NCBI GenBank assembly: GCA_937899785.1 | Contig: CALCCG010000185.1 | Coordinates: 1 to 64,000, forward strand | Source: an uncultured Erythrobacter sp. | Lineage (GTDB): Bacteria; Pseudomonadota; Alphaproteobacteria; Sphingomonadales; Sphingomonadaceae | Direction of reading: 5' to 3' | DNA length: 64,000 nucleotides | Shown: in pieces, positions 16,731-25,642 of the stretch | Numbering within the stretch: position 1 is the first letter of the stretch | Layout of the letters: every line of letters begins with the position of its first letter | Made by a program: the position numbers and the translations under genes | Notes under the pieces: generated by a model | The model's database searches: none | Told to the model about the DNA's origin: nothing | The model's input: the letters and a program-made list of their open reading frames with translations, nothing else

Positions 16731-17753
16731 ATGAGCGACCGTCTTTCAAACAGCCGTTTTGACCAGAACCGTTTCATGAGGCGCTTTGGCCTGACAACCC
16801 CGATTGCGCTGGCGCCGATGGCGGCGGCCTCGGGCGGGGAACTGGCGGCTGCATCGGCCAAAGCGGGCGCCTTGGGGCTGATCGGCGGGGGCTATGGCGA
16901 GCTCGACTGGACGCAGGAGCAACACTCCATCGCCGCCCAGGCGCTCTCGACCGATCCGCAAGCCTCCGCGCGACTAGGCTGCGGTTTCATCACCTGGAAG
17001 ATGGCGCAGGATCGCTCCGCACTTGATTTCGTGTTGGAGCGCGAGACTCCGCCCACCGCGCTGATGCTGTCTTTCGGCGATCCTACGCTCTTTGCACGCG
17101 ATATCACCGCGCGTGGCATCCCGCTGATCTGCCAGATTCAGACCATGGCGCAGCTTCCTCAGGCGGTGGACGCAGGCGCGAGCGTGATTGTCGCGCAAGG
17201 CGCGGAAGCGGGTGGGCACGGGATGAACGCGTTTGACGGGCGCAGCACCTTCACCTTTGTCCCCGAAATCGCTGATTGGCTCGCCGCGAATGCGCCGCAT
17301 GTCGACTTGCTGGCAGCGGGCGGCGTTGCCGATGGCCGGGGTCTGGCCGCGGCGCTGACACTGGGCGCGGGTGGCGCGCTGATTGGCACACGCCTGTGGG
17401 CGACGAAGGAATCGCTCGCCGCGGACAAGGCCATCGCAGAGGCCGTGCAGGCCAGCGGCGATGACACAGTGCGCTCGGCGGTGTTTGACGTGCTGCGCGA
17501 GAAGAACTGGCCTGAGGAATACGATTTTCGCGCGCTTCGTAACGTGATCCACCGCCAGTGGGAGGACCGGATGCATGAGCTGCGCGCCGACCCCGCGGCC
17601 GCGATTGCCGATTACAAAGCGGGCGTTGACGCGCAGGATTTCAGCCGCGCCCATGTCACCGTGGGCGAAGGCGCCGGATTGGTTGGCAACTGCCTTAGCG
17701 CGGGCGATGTGATTGCTCAGATCACCGCCGAGGCGCGGTCTTTGCTGGGCTAG
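16731..17753 (+). CDS. Nitronate monooxygenase (2-nitropropane dioxygenase-like, FMN)
   Basis: A 340-residue TIM-barrel flavoprotein. The opening TTPIALAPMAAASGGELAAA is the family's FMN-binding start. GASVIVAQGAEAGGHGM carries the conserved catalytic His, and LLAAGGVADGRGLAAALTLGA is the phosphate-binding strand-loop. The family oxidises propionate-3-nitronate or other alkyl nitronates, and some members have other roles. ATG 16731 is chosen over an upstream TTG at 16695. It is divergent from the GST gene. Its TAG stop and that of the convergent DinB gene share the tetranucleotide CTAG at 17750-17753. Confidence 0.88.
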   Translation: MSDRLSNSRFDQNRFMRRFGLTTPIALAPMAAASGGELAAASAKAGALGLIGGGYGELDWTQEQHSIAAQALSTDPQASARLGCGFITWKMAQDRSALDFVLERETPPTALMLSFGDPTLFARDITARGIPLICQIQTMAQLPQAVDAGASVIVAQGAEAGGHGMNAFDGRSTFTFVPEIADWLAANAPHVDLLAAGGVADGRGLAAALTLGAGGALIGTRLWATKESLAADKAIAEAVQASGDDTVRSAVFDVLREKNWPEEYDFRALRNVIHRQWEDRMHELRADPAAAIADYKAGVDAQDFSRAHVTVGEGAGLVGNCLSAGDVIAQITAEARSLLG

Positions 17754-18280
17754 GCCCCTGGCCAACGCTCAGCGGGCATGAGGAACAGATCGGTTTCCTT
17801 GGGCTTCGCTCCCGCCGCGGTCAGCATCGCGTGGACCTGGCCGCGATGGTGGGTCTGGTGGTTGAAGAAATGGGTGAAGACCACGCCAAGCGGCGCCTTG
17901 GCGTTCGCTTCGATCGCGCCGCTATACCATTCGAGCGAGCCTTTAACCGGCCCCGCCTCGTAAGCGTCGCAAAAGCCAATCAAGGTCGTGTCGAGCTCCG
18001 CACGCTTTACGACAAGCTCTTCGAAATCATCAACAAATTGCCCGCTTTCAGGGTTCGGCACGTCAGGCGGTTCGCACAGATCAAAGCGCGACAGCCAGAT
18101 GCGATCGGCCCAGTAAACGTGGCTGAGCGTGCCATGGATCGACTGGAAGAACGCGCCGCGATCCTTGCGCCGCGCGTCCTCACCAAGCCCGGCCGCCGCG
18201 TCAAACACACTTTCGTTCTGCCAGCGATTGTAGCGCGCCATGGACCGCAAATAGTCGCTGGTGATCACTCCGCTTCCCAT
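17750..18280 (-). CDS. DinB family protein (four-helix metal-binding)
   Basis: A 176-residue protein with the DinB fold pattern. Putative metal-ligand histidines are in SIHGTLSHVYWADRIW near residue 50 and in FFNHQTHHRGQVHAML near residue 140. DinB/YfiT-like proteins are four-helix bundles; many act as thiol transferases or in stress responses, but the exact role of this one is unknown. ATG 18280 has AGAAAGGG upstream and is preferred over an upstream alternative start at 18301. It converges with the nitronate monooxygenase gene, sharing the CTAG stop overlap. Confidence 0.85.
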   Translation of the reverse strand: MGSGVITSDYLRSMARYNRWQNESVFDAAAGLGEDARRKDRGAFFQSIHGTLSHVYWADRIWLSRFDLCEPPDVPNPESGQFVDDFEELVVKRAELDTTLIGFCDAYEAGPVKGSLEWYSGAIEANAKAPLGVVFTHFFNHQTHHRGQVHAMLTAAGAKPKETDLFLMPAERWPGA

Positions 18281-18341
18281 CCCTTTCTTGCTCGCAAGCA
18301 AAGTACGTCAAGACCGCGATGCGCGCCAGACGAAAGGGGCG

Positions 18342-19301
18342 CTACGGTTTTTGCGGCCAGGTTGAGCCCAGTCTCTCGGCCTCCTCGCGGTAGAAGTGGC
18401 GCAGGCCATCGCTGATAACGCGCGGGGCGACCGTGTAGTGATCCTCGCCCGTGTAAAAACGGCTCTGGATCGTCAGCCCTTCGTAATCGCGCAGGGTCAC
18501 GGTCTCGACAAAACGCGCCGCGCCGCTGAGTATCCCGCCAGCGTTCAAGAACCACTCATTGCCCTCTTCCCCGCCCGCGCCCACAAACAGATCGGCCTTG
18601 AGCGCGGTGTTTTGGGCCGCGAACTCGCGTTCCAGCTTGAACACCGCATCATCGGCGTTGGCCATCGCTGGCGAGCCGATGATCATGCGGTCAAACAAGC
18701 CGGGCCGGGCGAACAGGGCGTAACCGGCAAACAGCCCGCCCAGAGAATGGCCGTGCAAAATGTGGTCATCAGCAAAGCGGAATTCCTGGCCAAGCGCGGG
18801 GCGCAACTCATCGCCCAGAAAGGCGAGGAAGTCGGCCGCGCGGTGCGGATATTCGGGGAAAGGCGCGACGCTGCGAAAAGCCTCGCGGTTAAGGCCGGGC
18901 GCAGCGAAACCCTTGCCAGGAGGCGAGAACTCGACAATCCGGCGCCCGACGCCTTGCAAGCCATCCTCGCTCGGGCTGCCCACGCCGATGACGATCATCT
19001 CCGGGATCCTATTACCCGCCACCAATAAATCCACCGTCGCCACCGCGCTGCGCGTCATCAGCGGATCGTCAAGCACCCACAGAACGGGGTAGGCACGCTC
19101 GGGCTGGACGCGGTAGCTCGCCGGAAGCGCGATGGTGACGGCGTGCGTGTAATCGAACCGCTCGGATTGAACGGCGCGCGTTTCAAGGAGCTCCATATTG
19201 GCCCGCGCACCGGGAATGGCGGCCAGCTGCGGATTGGCGTGGGCCACGCCCGCGCTCAGCAGACCAAAGGCGATAAGAACACTCGCAGCCAAGCGGATCA
19301 T
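18342..19301 (-). CDS. Secreted alpha/beta hydrolase (esterase D/Fes-like)
   Basis: A 319-residue protein with an N-terminal signal peptide (MIRLAASVLIAFGLLSAGVAHA, cleavage near residue 22). The nucleophile elbow is GHSLGG in DDHILHGHSLGGLFAGYALF, followed by RMIIGSPAM. A C-terminal His is present near YTGEDHYTVAPRVI. This matches the esterase group that includes enterochelin esterase-like and S-formylglutathione hydrolase-like proteins. It is probably periplasmic and hydrolyses an ester, perhaps a siderophore; substrate unknown. ATG 19301 is chosen over a GTG at 19307 because GAGG lies five to six bases before it. It reads in the same direction as DinB. Confidence 0.85.
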   Translation of the reverse strand: MIRLAASVLIAFGLLSAGVAHANPQLAAIPGARANMELLETRAVQSERFDYTHAVTIALPASYRVQPERAYPVLWVLDDPLMTRSAVATVDLLVAGNRIPEMIVIGVGSPSEDGLQGVGRRIVEFSPPGKGFAAPGLNREAFRSVAPFPEYPHRAADFLAFLGDELRPALGQEFRFADDHILHGHSLGGLFAGYALFARPGLFDRMIIGSPAMANADDAVFKLEREFAAQNTALKADLFVGAGGEEGNEWFLNAGGILSGAARFVETVTLRDYEGLTIQSRFYTGEDHYTVAPRVISDGLRHFYREEAERLGSTWPQKP

Positions 19302-19471
19302 AAACACCTCAATCCAAACCCCGTCCGCTTTTCGTATAGCGCAGCGAGCTTTCGAAAGATGGTGTTGGTCGCGGGCTCAGGTTGTTGATCGAGAGGTTCG
19401 GGCTGGCGGGGGTCAAGGGCCAGTGCACGCCGCGATCGGGTCTTCGGGGATGCCAGTTCGAAAGCAAACTG

Positions 19472-19503
19472 AAAACGGGCGAATCCCCGGAGGAACCCGC
19501 CCG
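19472..19503 (-). terminator. Rho-independent-like terminator after the thiolase gene
   Basis: On the minus strand CGGGCG (19503-19498) pairs with CGCCCG (19481-19476), with a 16-base loop, and is followed by TTTT. It lies about 45 bases after the thiolase stop at 19547. The stem is short and the loop long, so this is a modest prediction. Confidence 0.5.
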
Positions 19504-19546
19504 CTTCGGAAATCAACGCAGATCGAAGCTCATTGAGCTCCGACAC

Positions 19547-20728
19547 CTAAAAAACCTCGAACAGGCCCGCCGCGCCCATGCCGCCGCCGACGCACATCGT
19601 GGTGACGACGTACTTGGCGCCGCGACGCTTGCCTTCGATCAGCGAGTGGCCAACGCAGCGCGCGCCGGTCATGCCATAAGGGTGGCCGATCGAGATTGAG
19701 CCGCCATTGACGTTCAACAGTTCATTGGGGATGCCGAGCTTGTCGCGGCAGTAGAGGACCTGCACCGCAAAGGCTTCGTTGAGCTCCCACAGGCCGATAT
19801 CGTCCATGGTGAGCCCGTTGCGCTCAAGCAGTTTGGGGATCGCGAAGACGGGCCCGATGCCCATCTCATCGGGCTCGGTGCCAGCCACCGCCATGCCGAC
19901 ATAGCGGCCCAGCGGCTCCAGACCCTTCTTCTCAGCCAGCTTGGCTTCCATTACGACGCTGGCGGACGAGCCGTCCGAAAGCTGCGAGGCGTTGCCCGCG
20001 GTGATGAACTTGTCCGGACCCATGACCGGGTTGAGGCTGGCGAGCCCTTCGAGCGTGGTCTGCGGACGGTTGCCCTCATCCTTCTCGATGGTGACTTCCT
20101 TCTGGCTGATCTCGCCGGTTTCCTTGTCCTTCACCATCATAGTGGTGGTGACCGGAACGATCTCGTCGTCGAACTTGCCGGCCTGCTGAGCGGCGGCGGT
20201 GCGCTGCTGCGAGGAGAGCGCGTATTCGTCCTGCGCTTCGCGGCTGACATTGTAGCGCACGGCCACGGTCTCAGCGGTGTCGAGCATCGACATGTAAACC
20301 GCCTTGTGCATCGCCATCAGCGAGGGATCGGGCTGGATGCGCATTTCAGCGGTCTGGACGAGGCTGATCGATTCCTGACCACCGCCCACGACGATGTCCA
20401 TATTGTCGACCATGATCTGCTTGGCCGCCGTGGCGATCGCCATCATTCCGCTTGAGCACTGACGGTCGATCGACTGGCCCGACACCGTCACCGGAGCGCC
20501 GCCGCGCAGCGCGACTTGGCGACCGATATTGCCGGCTTGCGCGCCCTGCTGGAGCGCGCTGCCCCACACGACATCGTCGATTTCAGCGGGGTCGATACCG
20601 GCGCGCTCAACCGCCGGCGTGAACGAAGCGGCGCCAAGCGTTGCGCCCATAGTGGCGTTGAACCCGCCGCGATAGGCTTTGCCGATCGGGGTGCGGGCGG
20701 TGGAGACGATGACGGCTTCACGTGTCAT
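19547..20728 (-). CDS. Acetyl-CoA C-acyltransferase (thiolase)
   Basis: A 393-residue thiolase. Cys91 in [16 protein letters not shown] is the nucleophile, [16 protein letters not shown] has the active-site His, and [15 protein letters not shown] is the C-terminal catalytic Cys block. It begins [23 protein letters not shown]. The enzyme would catalyse thiolysis or condensation in fatty acid or PHB metabolism. An unusual polar segment, [21 protein letters not shown], lies in the loop region near residue 200. A MaoC hydratase gene lies 85 bases upstream on the same strand. With phaB elsewhere in the window it could supply acetoacetyl-CoA for PHB, but a fatty acid oxidation role is equally possible. 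Confidence 0.93.
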   Translation of the reverse strand: MTREAVIVSTARTPIGKAYRGGFNATMGATLGAASFTPAVERAGIDPAEIDDVVWGSALQQGAQAGNIGRQVALRGGAPVTVSGQSIDRQCSSGMMAIATAAKQIMVDNMDIVVGGGQESISLVQTAEMRIQPDPSLMAMHKAVYMSMLDTAETVAVRYNVSREAQDEYALSSQQRTAAAQQAGKFDDEIVPVTTTMMVKDKETGEISQKEVTIEKDEGNRPQTTLEGLASLNPVMGPDKFITAGNASQLSDGSSASVVMEAKLAEKKGLEPLGRYVGMAVAGTEPDEMGIGPVFAIPKLLERNGLTMDDIGLWELNEAFAVQVLYCRDKLGIPNELLNVNGGSISIGHPYGMTGARCVGHSLIEGKRRGAKYVVTTMCVGGGMGAAGLFEVF

Positions 20729-20813
20729 GGGATGTCCTTTTCAAATTGATACGATCCGAAAGGCCTTGGGGAGCGGCCTTGATTGTTAGGTTCATTCAAG
20801 CGCGTGTGCGCGC

Positions 20814-21263
20814 TCAAACGAAGTACTGGGTGATCCACTCGCAGATCAGAGCGGGCTTGTCCTCGCCTTCGATCTCCATCGTGATCTCTGCGGTCTGCTG
20901 CCACTGACCAGGACGCTTCTCGATCATTTCGACAAGCTTCCAGTGGCCGCGAATGCGCTTGCCCACCCGAACCGGCGCGATGAAGCGGGTTTTGTTGCCG
21001 CCATAATTGACGCCCATCTTCACGCCATCGATCCGGGGCATGTCGCTGTTGGCGCCAAGATAGGGGATCATCGAAAGCGTCATGAAGCCGTGGACGATGG
21101 TTCCGCCGAACGGGGTCATCTTGGCGGCTTCTTCATCGATGTGAATAAACTGGTGGTCACCGGTCGCGTCTGCGAACATGTTGACCTTGTCCTGGGTCAT
21201 CTCGATCCATTCGCTGGTGCCAAGGTTTTCGCCGACTTTCGCGGCCAATTCCTGCGGGGTCAT
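20814..21263 (-). CDS. MaoC family (R)-enoyl-CoA hydratase-like protein
   Basis: A 149-residue single hot-dog protein. The hydratase motif FADATGDHQFIHIDEEAA holds the conserved Asp and His, followed by GGTIVHGFMTLSMIP. This pattern is shared by PhaJ, NodN and MaoC. It probably hydrates an enoyl-CoA to an (R)-3-hydroxyacyl-CoA, a possible PHB precursor. The frame is open to 21326; ATG 21263 is preferred because AGGAGG lies nine bases before it, whereas the ATG at 21272 abuts that site. It is upstream of the thiolase on the same strand, so the two likely share a transcript. A short hairpin AGCGCG/CGCGCT overlaps its stop codon. Confidence 0.88.
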   Translation of the reverse strand: MTPQELAAKVGENLGTSEWIEMTQDKVNMFADATGDHQFIHIDEEAAKMTPFGGTIVHGFMTLSMIPYLGANSDMPRIDGVKMGVNYGGNKTRFIAPVRVGKRIRGHWKLVEMIEKRPGQWQQTAEITMEIEGEDKPALICEWITQYFV

Positions 21264-21386
21264 ATGGGTCATCCTCCTCGTCTGGTGCCATGCTTTCGGG
21301 CTAATTGGAGGTCGGTTTGGCGGCATAACGCGCCGTTCGCAAGCCTTTGGTGTGCGAAAGGGGGCGAGGGCCCGGTCGCCCTAGCG

Positions 21387-22550
21387 TCAGGCGACGCGCG
21401 GCGCGCGCGGCTGGCGCGAATTGAGCCACCGCTGGGCGGGTTTTTCAAACCCGACATAAAGAATCGCCGCCCCCGCCTGCACCGCGAGGCAAAAGCCAAT
21501 CAGTCCCATCCAGCCCACCTGCAAATCCGGCCCGACAAAGGCGATCTTGAACAGGATGAACGCGAAGAAGTGCATCAGATAGGTCGCGTAGCTCGTCTCT
21601 CCAATCCAGAGCATGATCGGCGCGGAGAGCGCTCTGGCCAACGGGCCGGTGTCGAGCGCGCAGGCCATCAGGATGGCGGCAAAGCTGGCCGGGACAAACA
21701 GCGTTTCGGGCAGGCCCAGCGCTATCCCGGCAAGCGCAAGGCCAAGACCGCCCAGCGCCCAGAGCGGCGGCCCCACAGCGATCCGCTCCGCGCTTTGCCA
21801 CAGCCGCGCCAAGACCAGCCCGGCGGCGAATTCCAACACACAGCGCAGCAGCCCGGTGCGGGCGATATCGGCGCCCAGGCTGGTCTCATCCATCGTCGCA
21901 AAGACCGCCCCCAGCCCTCCCAAAAGGGCCAACAAGACCGCCAGGAGGACGGCCGGCCCCAACCGCTGCCACGGCACCGCCATAACCAGCACGGGGAACA
22001 GCAGATAGGCCGCAAATTCGGTGCTGATCGACCAAGCGGGGTGGTTCCAGGTGAGCTCAGATGTCAGGCCCCAGTTCTGCATCAAAAGCACATGGAGCGG
22101 CAATTCATGCAGTGGGTAGCCTTCGATGGGCCGTCCCGTGGCCGCCAACAGCGCGACAAAGACCACAAACCCGCTCAGCATCAGCGCGTGAAGCGGCCAA
22201 ACCCGCGCAAAGCGCTTCCACAGGAATGGCAGCGCCTGGCGCGCGCCGTCTTGGGCGAAACGCTCGCCATAGTTCAGCCACATCACAAAGCCCGAGAGCA
22301 GGAAGAAGAAGTCGACCGCGAGATAGCCGCGCGCGAACACATCGATCACTCCCGTCGGCAGCAGATCCGTCAGGCTGAGGCGGATGTGGTAGAAAACCAC
22401 GAACCAGGCAGCGAGACCGCGAAGCCCGGTGAGCGCGTTAAGCTGGGCTCGCGGGGTCCCAACCGACCCAGCCGGCTCTCCCGCGCCGGGATGGGACTTC
22501 GGCGCCGGAGATGCGGGTGGAGATCCGGGCTTAGGTGTGATCGTGGCCAT
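21387..22550 (-). CDS. Acyltransferase family 3 membrane protein
   Basis: A 387-residue polytopic protein of the acyltransferase-3 family (OafA/NodX/ExoZ-like). After a proline-rich cytoplasmic start (residues 1-40) it has the family opening LNALTGLRGLAAWFVVFYHI, with the conserved Arg and the active-site His in YHI. AVDFFFLLSGFVM follows, and about ten membrane helices are present. Such enzymes acetylate or otherwise acylate cell-surface polysaccharides. The ATG at 22550 is separated by a single base from the stop of the O-antigen ligase-like gene, so the two are probably co-translated. It may decorate the glycan made by that locus (inference). Confidence 0.9.
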   Translation of the reverse strand: MATITPKPGSPPASPAPKSHPGAGEPAGSVGTPRAQLNALTGLRGLAAWFVVFYHIRLSLTDLLPTGVIDVFARGYLAVDFFFLLSGFVMWLNYGERFAQDGARQALPFLWKRFARVWPLHALMLSGFVVFVALLAATGRPIEGYPLHELPLHVLLMQNWGLTSELTWNHPAWSISTEFAAYLLFPVLVMAVPWQRLGPAVLLAVLLALLGGLGAVFATMDETSLGADIARTGLLRCVLEFAAGLVLARLWQSAERIAVGPPLWALGGLGLALAGIALGLPETLFVPASFAAILMACALDTGPLARALSAPIMLWIGETSYATYLMHFFAFILFKIAFVGPDLQVGWMGLIGFCLAVQAGAAILYVGFEKPAQRWLNSRQPRAPRVA

Positions 22551-22551
22551 C

Positions 22552-23991
22552 TTACGAGGCTGCACCCGTTGCCGCGCCCGCCACAGGCACTTCACCGCCG
22601 CTTTGGCCGCGTTTGGGGCGACGGTCGCGCCGTGAGTCGACGCCCTCTTTCGCGCGCACCGCATCGATCCGTTGGCAATAGGAATGCAAGCCGATCTGGA
22701 GACCGATAATCATCAGCACGACCGGCTGATAGGCAATCCCCTGAAACAGCGCGCCGACCAAATAGATGCAACTGGCCAGTTGCAACGCGGTGGCCATGGG
22801 CGCGATCCACGCTTCGTCTTCGCCAAGGCCGCCCTGGCGTTCCGCCGCTTTTTCCCGCTTGCGCCAGCGCGCGCCGATCCGCTCCATCTGCCACAGACCC
22901 AGCGCGTGGAGCGTCAGCCACAGGATAAGCCCCGGCCAGCCCTGCTCGCCCAGCACCTCGAAAATCGAAGAATGGTAGGCGCGCGCTTCGTCGATAACCT
23001 GGCGCAGCTGAACCGTGGTGGTGTTGCCGCTTTCCTGTTTGATCGGCATTTCATAGGCGAAGCTGTTGCCTCTATAAGCGTCAAAACCGCCACCGAGCGG
23101 GTTTTCAGAGGCGTAGTCGATCGTCCATTTCCACACCGCCACCCGGGTCGAAGCGCTCTCATCCCCGCCGGGCTCGGCAATGGTAGCCATGCGTTCGTAA
23201 TAGCTCTGCGGCAGAAACGGCAGCGCGGCGAGGCCGAGCGATGCGGCGCCGACGATAAACAGCATGCGCCGTTTGGAATAGCGCAGCAGCAAGACGCCCA
23301 AGGCCGCGATGCACAAAAGGCCGGTGCGCGCTTCGGTGCCCACCGGGATCAGCAGGCAGGCAAAGATCAGCGCGACCCCGAACAGGCTGACCGTCCAATG
23401 CGGCTTGAAGATCGTCCCATAGCGCGTGAACCACCAGATCAGCGGCGTCAGCGCGATCACCACTGTCGCCAGCGTCGAGCTTTCGTAAATGCCGCTGTTT
23501 TCGTCGACAAAAAAGTTGAGATTGCCGTAGCCGCCCCCGCCCAGAACGATCTTCATCCCCGTCGCGATCACGATCATGCCCACCGCCAGCACCAGCGTCA
23601 GCGCCAGGGCTTCGAGCCGCGCGCGCGATGTCAGCGTGAAGGGCAGGAAGATCGCAAACAGGAGCGCCTTCCACACCCATTCCCACTTTGTTTGGGCCTC
23701 CACCGGGAAATCGGCGTTACCAGTTGTCCAGAAGCAATAGGCAAGCAGCAGAGCGAGGATGATCTGGCGCGCCGAGACGCTGAAATACTCCTTGCGATCG
23801 AGCAGCACATAGCCGCCAAACGCGGCGAGGAACGCAATCATCGAGATTTGCAGGTTCTGGATCAGCCCCCAGGCGATGCGCTGCGGCGCGAGGATATCGA
23901 TATAGACATAGAGCAGCACCCACATAAATGGGCGCCGCACCCCCAGCAGCAGGATAAAGCCCACAAAGGCGAGGAGCACCAAGCCCAGCAT
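22552..23991 (-). CDS. O-antigen ligase-like membrane protein, exosortase A system-associated type
   Basis: A 479-residue polytopic protein with about ten membrane helices. It begins LVLLAFVGFILLLGVRRPFMWVLL and carries the large periplasmic loop found in WaaL/O-antigen ligase-like proteins (SASTRVAVWKWTIDYASENP, then GGGFDAYRGNS). The overall pattern, with early blocks LAPQRIAWG and GNADFPVEAQTKWEW, resembles the putative O-glycosylation ligase associated with exosortase A loci. It would transfer or polymerise a lipid-linked glycan at the outer face of the inner membrane. Its ATG overlaps the stop of the 61-residue gene (TGATG), and the acyltransferase follows after one base. No exosortase or PEP-CTERM target is in the window. 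Confidence 0.85.
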   Translation of the reverse strand: MLGLVLLAFVGFILLLGVRRPFMWVLLYVYIDILAPQRIAWGLIQNLQISMIAFLAAFGGYVLLDRKEYFSVSARQIILALLLAYCFWTTGNADFPVEAQTKWEWVWKALLFAIFLPFTLTSRARLEALALTLVLAVGMIVIATGMKIVLGGGGYGNLNFFVDENSGIYESSTLATVVIALTPLIWWFTRYGTIFKPHWTVSLFGVALIFACLLIPVGTEARTGLLCIAALGVLLLRYSKRRMLFIVGAASLGLAALPFLPQSYYERMATIAEPGGDESASTRVAVWKWTIDYASENPLGGGFDAYRGNSFAYEMPIKQESGNTTTVQLRQVIDEARAYHSSIFEVLGEQGWPGLILWLTLHALGLWQMERIGARWRKREKAAERQGGLGEDEAWIAPMATALQLASCIYLVGALFQGIAYQPVVLMIIGLQIGLHSYCQRIDAVRAKEGVDSRRDRRPKRGQSGGEVPVAGAATGAAS

Positions 23992-24176
23992 CAGCCCGCC
24001 GCGTCCTCGTCGGGTGCGCGGCGGCGAGCGCGGGCCCGGTCTTGCCGACGAGCGCGCGCGCTTTGGCGCAAACGATCAAGCAGCGGGTCCACGTCCAGAC
24101 CATCGCGCATCACCAGGCGCAAAAAGGCTAGGGCGAGAAGGCCGTGGCCGATGGAAAGGGCGATGTAATCGATCAT
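23991..24176 (-). CDS. Small membrane protein heading the O-antigen ligase-acyltransferase operon
   Basis: A 61-residue protein starting at ATG 24176 (MIDYIALSIGHGLLALAFLRLV). It has one membrane segment at about residues 3-22 and a long, highly basic cytoplasmic tail with many Arg residues (LRQSARARRQDRARARRRA). I recognise no family. The stop overlaps the ATG of the ligase gene, so it is almost certainly translated and coupled. Its role is unknown; its place suggests an accessory subunit of the glycan system. Confidence 0.65.
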   Translation of the reverse strand: MIDYIALSIGHGLLALAFLRLVMRDGLDVDPLLDRLRQSARARRQDRARARRRAPDEDAAG

Positions 24177-24268
24177 GATCAAACGGCGTCGTAAAAGCGC
24201 GGACCTGCGGTGCATAAAGCAGCCCAGTTGACGCGCCGTTAAGCACAACCGCGCTATCGCTGAGCGCG

Positions 24269-25579
24269 ATGACCCGCGTTCTGCACGTCCTTGACCATTC
24301 CCTGCCGCTGCACAGCGGCTACACTTTCCGCACCCGCGCTATTCTGAAAGCGCAGGAAGCCGCTGGGCTCGACGTGCGCGCGATCACCGGACAGCGCCAC
24401 GAAACCGAGATCGAAGAGAGGTCGGCTCCGGGGGCTGTCGAAACCGTTGAGGGCCTAACCTTTCACCGCACCGCCGGCGTGCCCAGCGGGCCGATTCTGC
24501 TCAGCGAGTTTCGCGAAATGGGCGCCCTGACCCGTTCGATCCAGACCCTCGCGCGCGACTGGCGGCCCGATCTGATCCATGCCCATTCGCCCGCTTTGTG
24601 CGGCGGCGCGGCGCTGCAGGCGGCGCGCGCGCTGGGCGTGCCGTTCGTCTATGAGATCCGCGCCTTCTGGGAGGACGCGGCCGTCGGCAACAAGACCGGG
24701 CGCGAAGGCTCGCTCGTCTACCGGCTTACCCGCGCGCTTGAGACGCAGGTCGCCAAGCGCGCCGATGCGCTGTTCACGATCTGCGATGGTCTGCGCGGCG
24801 ATCTGATCGCGCGCGGTCTTGATCCGGCCAAAATTGACGTCATGCCCAACGGGGTGGATCTCTCGCTGTTCGGCGATCCGCCGCCACGCGACGCGGCGCT
24901 GGGTGAAGCGCTGGGGATCGCTCCGGGCGCCCCTGTGATCGGCTATATTGGCAGCTTTTACGACTATGAGGGCGTGGATGATCTGATCGCGGCGATGCCT
25001 CTCTTGCGGCAGACGCATCCGGACGCGCGGCTTGTGATCGTCGGCGCGGGGGAGATGGACGCCGACTGGCGCGCCGCCGCCGCCGCTTTGCCCGATCCCG
25101 AGGCGGTGATCTTCACAGGACGCGTCCCCCACGCCGAGGTCGCACGCTATTATTCGCTGATCGATGTTCTGGCCTATCCGCGCAAAGCCTCGCGCCTCAC
25201 CGATCTGGTCACGCCTCTAAAGCCGCTCGAAGCGATGGCTCAGCGGCGTATCGTCGCCGCGTCCCATGTCGGCGGGCATCGCGAACTGATCGAAGACGGC
25301 GTCACTGGCGCCTTGTTTGAACCCGATAACCCCGCCGCCTGCGCCGCCACGCTTGCGCGATTGCTGGACGCGCGCGAGGGCTGGGAAGCGCTGCGCGAGG
25401 CGGGGGTGGCCCGCGTGCGCGAACGCCATGACTGGGCGCGCAACGCCGAGCGTTATCTTTCCGTTTACCAAGCTCTGTTAACCAATCTTAAGCGCAAAGG
25501 TGAGGCGGCTGGCGGGCATGACGGCTCGCGCCCTTCCTCCGCTGGCCCAAGCGCTGAACAGCACAGTTTGCGCGCGTGA
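24269..25579 (+). CDS. Glycosyltransferase family 4-type protein, exosortase A system-associated
   Basis: A 436-residue GT-B fold glycosyltransferase. The start RVLHVLDHSLPLHSGYTFRT is the signature opening of the glycosyltransferase subgroup linked with exosortase A/PEP-CTERM loci. The N-domain has DLIHAHSPALCGGAAL and YEIRAFWED. The C-domain has VIGYIGSFYDYEGVDDLI, FTGRVPHAEVARYYSLID and KPLEAMAQRRIVAASHVGG, the donor-binding region. It would add a sugar to a lipid-linked glycan in the cytoplasm. It is divergent from the ligase operon with 92 bases between starts. This pairing supports one shared glycan pathway. Confidence 0.88.
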   Translation: MTRVLHVLDHSLPLHSGYTFRTRAILKAQEAAGLDVRAITGQRHETEIEERSAPGAVETVEGLTFHRTAGVPSGPILLSEFREMGALTRSIQTLARDWRPDLIHAHSPALCGGAALQAARALGVPFVYEIRAFWEDAAVGNKTGREGSLVYRLTRALETQVAKRADALFTICDGLRGDLIARGLDPAKIDVMPNGVDLSLFGDPPPRDAALGEALGIAPGAPVIGYIGSFYDYEGVDDLIAAMPLLRQTHPDARLVIVGAGEMDADWRAAAAALPDPEAVIFTGRVPHAEVARYYSLIDVLAYPRKASRLTDLVTPLKPLEAMAQRRIVAASHVGGHRELIEDGVTGALFEPDNPAACAATLARLLDAREGWEALREAGVARVRERHDWARNAERYLSVYQALLTNLKRKGEAAGGHDGSRPSSAGPSAEQHSLRA

Positions 25580-25642
25580 TCCTTCGCAGCCAGCGCGCCG
25601 ACACCATCCGCCCGGATCAGGGACAGGCAATAGTGGGACGCC

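Noticed and set aside
20760-20780. AAGGCC/GGCCTT hairpin between the MaoC and thiolase genes as a terminator
   Set aside because: Short stem without a convincing T-run; the genes more likely share a transcript.
24182-24240. AACGGCG/CGCCGTT inverted repeat in the glycosyltransferase/ligase divergent region
   Set aside because: Only 7 bases with a long spacer in high G+C DNA, so chance pairing is likely.
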